From NCBI GenBank assembly GCA_029266295.1, contig JAQSXD010000216.1, positions 1 through 11,218 of the forward strand: 11,218 bases of DNA, read 5' to 3'. Shown one piece after another: positions 6,606 to 11,218 of this stretch. The translations under genes were made by a program, and so were the position numbers. Under the pieces are notes generated by a model. It ran no database searches. It saw nothing but the letters and a program-made list of their open reading frames with translations, and was not told where the DNA came from. How positions within the stretch are numbered: the first letter of the stretch is position 1; every line of letters starts with the position of its first letter. The DNA is from Bacillota bacterium (GTDB taxonomy: Bacteria > Bacillota > Clostridia > Peptostreptococcales > Anaerovoracaceae).

Positions 6606-7058
6606 TTATCGCAGCCTTAACTTCTCCAATCTGCCGTTGAGCATCTCGCGATCAAAGGATGCGCAAATTCTTCTGTCATTTTGATCCAGAATTCTATAGT
6701 GCTGTGAGATAATATTCTGCTGTAGTTTGTAAGTGGCCGCTTCCTCAAGGGTCTTCCACCAGATCTTCCCTCCAAGAGTTTTTGGATATTCCGGTTCCGA
6801 ATCTTCAAATGCGAGTGCAAGGATGATGTCGGTGGCTTCGCCGCCTAAGGTTCCCGCCAGAACCTCGCTTCGTCGAAAAATCGTACACAGTGCAACCGCC
6901 CCGGTCCATCCGAGTGAGGACCGCCCCTTCTCGATCTGCACCAATGTTTTCTTTGACACTCCAAGAATATCCGCCATCTTTTCCTGGTTATATCCATACT
7001 CAGTACGTACTAGCTTCAGCTTGTCATCAGCCTTTTTAATAAACTCATTTCGATTCAT
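6606..7058 (-). CDS. Small XRE-type helix-turn-helix transcriptional regulator
   Basis: A 150-residue protein with an N-terminal Cro/C1-like DNA-binding domain (about 3-70). The recognition region is YGYNQEKMADILGVSKKTL, followed by VQIEKGRSSLGWTGAVALC. The C-terminal part (about 85-150; YPKTLGGKIWWKTL, IISQHYRILDQNDRRICASF) is not a domain I can name, but the whole resembles a stand-alone regulator family seen in Clostridia. I chose ATG 7058, with GGA about 7 nt upstream. A GTG at 7088 is in frame but lies inside a hairpin. It is read toward the 40-bp palindrome and the hydrolase, which makes it a candidate regulator of that unit. The effector is unknown. Confidence 0.85.
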   Translation of the reverse strand: MNRNEFIKKADDKLKLVRTEYGYNQEKMADILGVSKKTLVQIEKGRSSLGWTGAVALCTIFRRSEVLAGTLGGEATDIILALAFEDSEPEYPKTLGGKIWWKTLEEAATYKLQQNIISQHYRILDQNDRRICASFDREMLNGRLEKLRLR

Positions 7059-7083
7059 CGCAGCATCCAATTCTGTACAAAGA

Positions 7084-7108
7084 ATCACCCTGCTTCTGAC
7101 AGGGTGAT
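7084..7108 (-). terminator. Hairpin between rubredoxin and the regulator (possible terminator)
   Basis: ATCACCCTG and CAGGGTGAT form a perfect 9-bp stem with a 7-nt loop, followed on the minus strand by TCTTTG. The short, impure T-run suggests a weak or partial terminator for rubredoxin. The stem ends 25 nt before the regulator start, so read-through would also express the regulator. Confidence 0.5.
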
Positions 7109-7120
7109 CTTCGAAGGAAA

Positions 7121-7137
7121 CGCTGATTTCATCAGCG
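7121..7137 (-). terminator. Hairpin just downstream of rubredoxin
   Basis: CGCTGAT-gaa-ATCAGCG on the minus strand is a tight 7-bp stem with a 3-nt loop, 12 nt past the rubredoxin stop. It is followed by TTTCCTTC. It probably terminates rubredoxin transcription together with the next hairpin 12 nt further on. Confidence 0.55.
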
Positions 7138-7149
7138 CTTACCTAACCG

Positions 7150-7308
7150 TTATTTTAATTCAAAATCATCTTTACCTGCGCCGCATAACGGACACTCAAA
7201 GTCGTCCGGTACATCAGCCCATTTTGTTCCGGGAGCTACGCCCTGTTCATCACAGCCAGCTTCCTCATCGTAAATGTATCCGCAGAGCTTGCATTCATAT
7301 TGTGCCAT
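7150..7308 (-). CDS. Rubredoxin
   Basis: A 52-residue iron-sulfur electron carrier, the normal size for the family. Iron is held by four cysteines in two knuckles: CKLCGY (residues 5-10) and CPLCGAGK near residue 39. The conserved APGTKWADVPDDFECP segment and the DDFE C-terminus are present. An extra cysteine occurs in EEAGCDEQG, where the family usually lacks one. AGGAG lies about 7 nt before ATG 7308, which fixes the start; the frame extends further upstream but without a site. It has its own promoter inside the gap after the sensor kinase. In anaerobes rubredoxin passes electrons to rubrerythrin, superoxide reductase or flavoproteins; no such partner is in the window. Confidence 0.97.
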   Translation of the reverse strand: MAQYECKLCGYIYDEEAGCDEQGVAPGTKWADVPDDFECPLCGAGKDDFELK

Positions 7309-7417
7309 GGTTAATCTCCTTTCCGTTTTTGAAAAATGGTTTTCATATGTTTCCGCATCGTTGTCAAGAACGTCAGCAAAATTTTCGCTGCGCCAGGCAA
7401 GAACGCGATACAAGGAT

Positions 7418-7426
7418 ATTATACCA
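7418..7426 (-). promoter_or_regulatory. Extended -10 promoter of rubredoxin
   Basis: On the minus strand TG, one base, TATAAT (7426-7418) forms a perfect extended -10, with no good -35. Transcription would start near 7411, giving a leader of about 100 nt. That leader carries the 8-mer CGTTCTTG twice, but I recognise no structure. No terminator is visible between the kinase stop and this promoter, so read-through is possible. Confidence 0.65.
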
Positions 7427-7453
7427 CTTTATTCAGATCTTAAAAGGAAAATA

Positions 7454-9898
7454 TTACAATTCTTCAGTCATTTCCGATGCCCATGGTTCCAGCATCACAA
7501 CAGCTTTGAACAGATCGCCGTCAATTTTGATGTCAAATCGTCCGTTTTGAAGCCGCACAAGATCCTTAGCAATGGCAAGACCCAGCCCGCTCCCCTCTGT
7601 TGTGCGGGATTCATCCCCACGTTTGAAGCGTTCCATCAATTCATCTGCGTCGATATTCAGTTCCTCCTTGGAAATGTTCTTCATCTCCAAAACCGTTGCA
7701 GGACTCTGTCCTCTTCCGCCTTCCCGCACCATAAGATCCAGATAAACCCTGGAACCCTTCTGAGCGTATTTGAGCACATTGCCAAGGAGATTCTCTACCA
7801 CTCTCCAAAGAAGCTGCCCATCTGCCCTGACGTAATATCTTTCATCGGCTGCGTTGATTCGAAATTCCAGTCCTGACGCTTCGATCCGATCTCCCATCTC
7901 ACCCAGCCCTTGATTGATCAGAGAAAGCAGGTCAACTTTTTCAAACCTGACCGGGATTGCTCCGCTGGATGCTTTTGCTGCTTCAAAGAGATCTTCTGTC
8001 AGCTTTTTCAGCCGCATACTCTTCTGATCCAATACGTCAAGGTATTTGTCTGCATCCGGGTGGTCAAGGCCTTCTTTCTTCAGCAGATCAATGTATGTGA
8101 TGATGGAGGTCAACGGTGTCTTTAAGTCATGGGATACATTGGAGATCAGATCGGTTTTCAGCCTCTGATTTTTCAGCTCATTTTGGATCGCAACTTCTGA
8201 TGCTCTGGAAATTTCATTGATATCTCTGGCCAGATCATCCAAAACAGTATCTCCCTGAGCAGGAATCTTATAGGAAAGATTTCCGTTTTTCACCTCGTGT
8301 ACGCCGTTTTTCACCGCTTCAAACTTCTTAACCCATTTGGGGGCAAAGACCAGAATCAACGCAGCCACAAGCGGCGCACCGATTACCGTTGCCGAAACCA
8401 GGCATACCGCAAGAGTAATCAAAACGACCTTTCTCATCAGACTGCTTCCCACATAAGTCGCTTTCAGCCCTTTCCAGAGTGCTGCAGCCGTGATCCAAAT
8501 GATCGAATTGTTTAGGAATCTGCCGCCCTTCAAATTTCTCACAATGGATAAAATAAAGCACAATCCAAGGCTGGCAGAACCCAGACCTACTACGACCGCC
8601 AGCAGCATATTCAGATATAAAGGCCCACTGTAAAAATACCTCATATCGTTGTAAGCGACCCCGTAGTTGACCGTGTTCATCAGCAACCCAAAGAAAATTG
8701 CCCCGCCTCCAAAGAAGAGGATTCCAATTACAATCATCTGAAGCTCTGTAAACATCCGGTCAATCCTATTGAGCCTCAGATTGCCTTTCTCATCTCGCTC
8801 TCCGGTGAAGATCAGCAGATAGATGAGCAGGATCAAAGAAGCGAGCATACATAAAAGCGTCATGGGGACCCACTGCAGTATTTCCGCTTTCGCTTCGGTA
8901 AACTCTGCCGACTTAGCCGCAAGAAAGCTCTCGTCATACGCAATGCAGACCTGAAGTCCATCATTGTAATACCGATCCATTTGTTTTTCCAATTCCTTAT
9001 CGAAATTTTTCATGGAACCATTGAAGCCTTCCGGAGAAGGTGGTTTTTTCGTAATGCTGCCATCCTGATAAATCATGAATGCCGCTTGATCAGTAAATTT
9101 CACTAAATCTGATTCGGACAAGCCTTTCTGCCCGGCTTCCCCTTGATTTTGAGCGATGTCTGGTTCTCCAAGCCCATCAGTATTTTTAATGACAATGGTT
9201 ACAGAATCTTCCCCTGCCGCTGCTTCTTGAACATCGATTGGTTTGTTTGCAGTCTCCACTTCCCTTGTGGATGAACTCAGTTTTTTTTCTGAAGCGACGA
9301 TGCTAACCGACGGTTTTCTGCCCGGTAGATTTGTAATCTCGTTCTGTCCATCCGTTGCAAAATAAGTAAATCCCTGTATGTTGTCCAGATCCCGTCGTTC
9401 CATGTAATAGGCCTGTAGATCCTCCTGAATCAGCACCTGCTTGACTTCTCCGACTTTATCCGGATAGTCCCTCTGGAACCTTTCTTTCACACCGGGAGAA
9501 TAGTAGTCTCCATATTGATCCGAAAAGTTCGTTCCCACAACGGAACCGTCAATCGTTATTGTGGTTGTCTCTCTCGAACCGTTATAGTAGGTTGACTGAT
9601 GATAAGCTCCCTCATAAAAAAGTGACTGCATGGCATCATCCAGGCGCTCCTGCGTAATGGTACCGCCGCTGTTAATATAATCCTCTCCTTTGTATTCACT
9701 CAGGATATAGAGGATGCTATCGGCCTTCTCATTAAAATTTCTCTGAAACGCCGCACTCTTTTCATAACTCGAGTATAAAAGCACATCGTCGATCCCGCTT
9801 CCGTAATCGGTATGATCCACTGCTCTGTAAATATAAGCAAAGCCTGCCAGCGACCCCAAAAAGAACAGGACGCAGAGGACAAATGCGATCCGTTTCAT
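7454..9898 (-). CDS. Sensor histidine kinase, multi-spanning membrane protein
   Basis: An 814-residue membrane sensor. A signal-anchor helix (about 5-22) is followed by an outside region of roughly 315 residues rich in charged and Tyr/Ser/Thr residues. A membrane block follows with helices near 343-365, 388-408, 426-455 and 490-520. Next come a HAMP-like linker (about 525-570), the dimerisation/phosphoacceptor helix with SHDLKTPLTS (His590), and an ATPase domain with NLLGNVLKYA (Asn707) and GSGLGLAIA (from about 768). The usual DxGxG box is replaced by KNISKEELNI (about 740-749), as in a clostridial kinase subfamily I have seen. I prefer ATG 9898, 13 nt after the response-regulator stop; a TTG at 9937 is possible but overlaps that gene. 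The partner is the upstream OmpR-type regulator. The signal is unknown; the large outside domain is not one I can name. Confidence 0.93.
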   Translation of the reverse strand: MKRIAFVLCVLFFLGSLAGFAYIYRAVDHTDYGSGIDDVLLYSSYEKSAAFQRNFNEKADSILYILSEYKGEDYINSGGTITQERLDDAMQSLFYEGAYHQSTYYNGSRETTTITIDGSVVGTNFSDQYGDYYSPGVKERFQRDYPDKVGEVKQVLIQEDLQAYYMERRDLDNIQGFTYFATDGQNEITNLPGRKPSVSIVASEKKLSSSTREVETANKPIDVQEAAAGEDSVTIVIKNTDGLGEPDIAQNQGEAGQKGLSESDLVKFTDQAAFMIYQDGSITKKPPSPEGFNGSMKNFDKELEKQMDRYYNDGLQVCIAYDESFLAAKSAEFTEAKAEILQWVPMTLLCMLASLILLIYLLIFTGERDEKGNLRLNRIDRMFTELQMIVIGILFFGGGAIFFGLLMNTVNYGVAYNDMRYFYSGPLYLNMLLAVVVGLGSASLGLCFILSIVRNLKGGRFLNNSIIWITAAALWKGLKATYVGSSLMRKVVLITLAVCLVSATVIGAPLVAALILVFAPKWVKKFEAVKNGVHEVKNGNLSYKIPAQGDTVLDDLARDINEISRASEVAIQNELKNQRLKTDLISNVSHDLKTPLTSIITYIDLLKKEGLDHPDADKYLDVLDQKSMRLKKLTEDLFEAAKASSGAIPVRFEKVDLLSLINQGLGEMGDRIEASGLEFRINAADERYYVRADGQLLWRVVENLLGNVLKYAQKGSRVYLDLMVREGGRGQSPATVLEMKNISKEELNIDADELMERFKRGDESRTTEGSGLGLAIAKDLVRLQNGRFDIKIDGDLFKAVVMLEPWASEMTEEL

Positions 9899-9911
9899 CG
9901 CCTTCCCGGTA

Positions 9912-10598
9912 CTAAAGTTTTTCAATTTTATATCCAATTCCCCACACCACCTTTAAATATCTCGGCTCCTTCGGGTTAATTTCAATCTTCTCCCGAATTC
10001 TTCTGATATGCACGGCCACCGTGTTTTCCGGATGGAAGGACGGCTCATTCCAAACCACTTCGTAGATCCGTTCCATGGAAAACACCTTGCCTGCATTCTC
10101 TGTCAATAATTTTAATATTCCGTACTCAATGGGAGTGACTGGCACCTGTTCCCCGTCTACTGCGACGGTCTTCGCCTCGTCATCCACCACAAGACCCCCT
10201 GATTTAAACACCCCTGTTTTCTTTTCCAGACTTCCCAGACTGGTATACCGTCTGAGCTGTGATTTTACCCGTGCAATCAGCTCCAGCGGATTAAATGGTT
10301 TTGTAATGTAATCATCCGCTCCCAGGTTCAGTCCGGTCACCTTGTCGTAATCCTCCGACTTTGCGGAAAGCATAATGATTGGGATATTTTTTTCTTCTCT
10401 GATCTTCATGGTTGTTCTCATGCCATCCATTCTGGGCATCATAATATCCATCAAAACCAGATGAAGCTCCTCTTTGCGGACGATTTCCAGCGCCTCAATG
10501 CCATCATAGGCCTTAAAAACATCAAACCCTTCGTTTCTCAGATAGACCTCAATGGCTCCCACAATCTCCCTGTCATCATCGCAAATTAAAATATTCAT
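9912..10598 (-). CDS. OmpR/PhoB-family response regulator
   Basis: A 228-residue two-domain regulator. The receiver domain (1-115) has the acidic pocket CDDD (6-9), phosphoacceptor D51 in LMDIMMPRMDG, S78 in MLSAKSED and K100 in TKPF. The C-terminal winged helix (about 130-226) carries TPIEYGILKLLTENAGKVFS, AVHIRRIREKI and the wing VWGIGYKIE. It is paired with the kinase that starts 13 nt downstream. I chose ATG 10598, with GGGAG about 8 nt upstream; a TTG 18 nt earlier is in frame but less likely. Homologues bind direct repeats with about one helical turn spacing. Its targets are not known, although the phased array near nadE has that form. Confidence 0.95.
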   Translation of the reverse strand: MNILICDDDREIVGAIEVYLRNEGFDVFKAYDGIEALEIVRKEELHLVLMDIMMPRMDGMRTTMKIREEKNIPIIMLSAKSEDYDKVTGLNLGADDYITKPFNPLELIARVKSQLRRYTSLGSLEKKTGVFKSGGLVVDDEAKTVAVDGEQVPVTPIEYGILKLLTENAGKVFSMERIYEVVWNEPSFHPENTVAVHIRRIREKIEINPKEPRYLKVVWGIGYKIEKL

Positions 10599-10616
10599 CC
10601 TCTCTGCTCCCTTCAA

Positions 10617-10944
10617 CCCGAATTCATTCTATCGCCTGCACACTGCAGCAGCAGCTGACGCAAGCATCCTCATTCCAATACCCCCTTCCTTATCAATACC
10701 CGAGGTCGTTCTGCCCCGCTATAAAAAGGATACCGGAAAATTCTTAATAAATAGTCCACCGAATTCTTACGAATTTATTAACTTATGGTAAATGTTTCTA
10801 ACCCATTTGCCGTTCCATCTTGATATTTCTAATTTTATTTTCTGAATTTGCCATTTCATTATACTATTCTCCGGGCAGCGTTTCAATTGCAGGACATTTT
10901 GTCGGTATTTTGCCGGTCATTTATATTTCAGTTTCACATTTCGC
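10617..10944. other. Divergent intergenic region upstream of the response regulator
   Basis: No coding frame is credible. A minus-strand promoter for the regulator is not obvious: TAGAAT (10631-10626) and TATAGC (near 10720) are the best -10-like boxes, and neither has a good -35. AATTCTTA occurs twice (10739-10746 and 10762-10769), 23 bp apart. This could be a self-regulation site or chance in AT-rich DNA. Confidence 0.5.
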
Positions 10945-10973
10945 TTGACACTTTCTTTTATTCGGCATATACT
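10945..10973 (+). promoter_or_regulatory. Strong sigma-A promoter driving the T-box leader
   Basis: A perfect TTGACA -35 (10945-10950), a 17-bp spacer and a TATACT -10 (10968-10973) place the transcription start near 10980. This is the best promoter in the window and points rightward into the T-box. Confidence 0.85.
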
Positions 10974-10987
10974 ACAGAAAAAAGTAA

Positions 10988-11040
10988 AACGGAAGAATTC
11001 CATTCAGGCGCAAGCCGGGGAATTCCCGTGTAAAACCGTT
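10988..11040 (+). other. Structured 5' segment ahead of T-box stem I
   Basis: AACGG (10988-10992) and CCGTT (11036-11040) bracket this stretch. Inside, GAATTCC pairs with GGAATTC, and the tip GGC-GCAA-GCC is closed by a GNRA-type tetraloop. It lies between the transcription start and stem I. Most T-boxes begin close to stem I, so this is an additional element of unknown role. Confidence 0.4.
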
Positions 11041-11218
11041 GAATAAGAAGAGTAGGTGTAGACCTTCCTTTCACAGAGAGTTGCTGGTGGTGGGATAGCG
11101 ACAGGGGAAACTAGACTGAATGGACTTATGAGGGCAGGACGAAATTAGCTTGCGCAGCATGGAAAACCGCAGCATAGCGGAAAATTAGTAAGGTTGCGCA
11201 GATAATTTTTCGAAAGAC
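11041..11218 (+). promoter_or_regulatory. T-box leader, stem I present, specifier UGG (tryptophan); continues beyond right edge
   Basis: A T-box RNA senses uncharged tRNA and switches a terminator on or off. Stem I is recognisable. ATAAG (11043-11047) pairs with CTTAT (11125-11129) at its base. The specifier loop has the family's AGTA (11051-11054) opposite GAA (11118-11120). The AGAGAG bulge (11075-11080) is followed by an apical stem GTTGCT/AGCGAC around a GGTGGTGGGAT loop (11086-11096). The three bases after GAA are TGG (11121-11123) followed by A, which by family rule is the specifier codon and so reads tRNA-Trp. The region after 11130 holds a CCGC/GCGG hairpin (stem II/III area). The antiterminator with its T-box sequence is not in the window. 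The regulated gene would be a tryptophan gene such as trpS, a trp operon or a transporter. Confidence 0.82.

Noticed and set aside
7104..7550. 148-codon plus-strand ORF over rubredoxin
   Set aside because: Antisense shadow of rubredoxin and the kinase end; begins inside a hairpin.
7274..7876. 200-codon plus-strand ORF across rubredoxin and the kinase C-terminus
   Set aside because: It runs antisense over two well supported genes and the rubredoxin promoter; composition looks like a frame shadow.

Overview
The window reads as ordinary chromosomal DNA from an anaerobic, low-to-mid GC Firmicute, most likely a Clostridium-class organism. The reasons are the AGGAG-type ribosome binding sites, a YhaM-type exoribonuclease, a rubredoxin, an OmpR/histidine-kinase pair of the type common in Clostridia, and a T-box leader that appears to read tryptophan. 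I see no insertion sequence, phage gene, CRISPR array, tRNA or rRNA. Species or family cannot be fixed from this sequence.

Layout. (1) 1-2132: a leftward unit, promoter > yhaM > cca. It pairs a 3'-5' exoribonuclease with the tRNA CCA-adding enzyme, which runs off the left edge. (2) 2133-4570: a long divergent spacer, then rightward nadE (glutamine-dependent NAD synthetase) ending in an intrinsic terminator. The nadE promoter has an extended -10. Around its start site are four TTATCA-like hexamers spaced exactly 11 bp apart, followed by a leader of about 190 nt with short upstream ORFs and a hairpin next to the ribosome binding site. (3) 4571-7137: leftward small XRE-type regulator > alpha/beta hydrolase > galM. 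A perfect 40-bp palindrome sits on the apparent hydrolase promoter, just past the regulator. A second hairpin with the same arms lies just after galM. The hydrolase is intact in sequence but has no usable start codon in frame, so it looks frameshifted or 5'-damaged. (4) 7121-10598: leftward response regulator > large multi-spanning sensor kinase > rubredoxin. The rubredoxin has its own extended -10 promoter and is followed by two hairpins. (5) 10599-11218: a divergent spacer, then a strong rightward promoter (TTGACA-17-TATACT) driving a leader with stem I of a T-box. The specifier reads UGG (Trp). The regulated gene lies beyond the right edge.

How it fits together. Most genes are housekeeping (tRNA 3' ends, NAD synthesis, aldose mutarotation, electron transfer). 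The less ordinary material is regulatory: the phased repeats at nadE, the paired palindromes around hydrolase-galM next to a DNA-binding protein, and the Trp T-box. I do not see convincing evidence of a wholly new multi-gene system.
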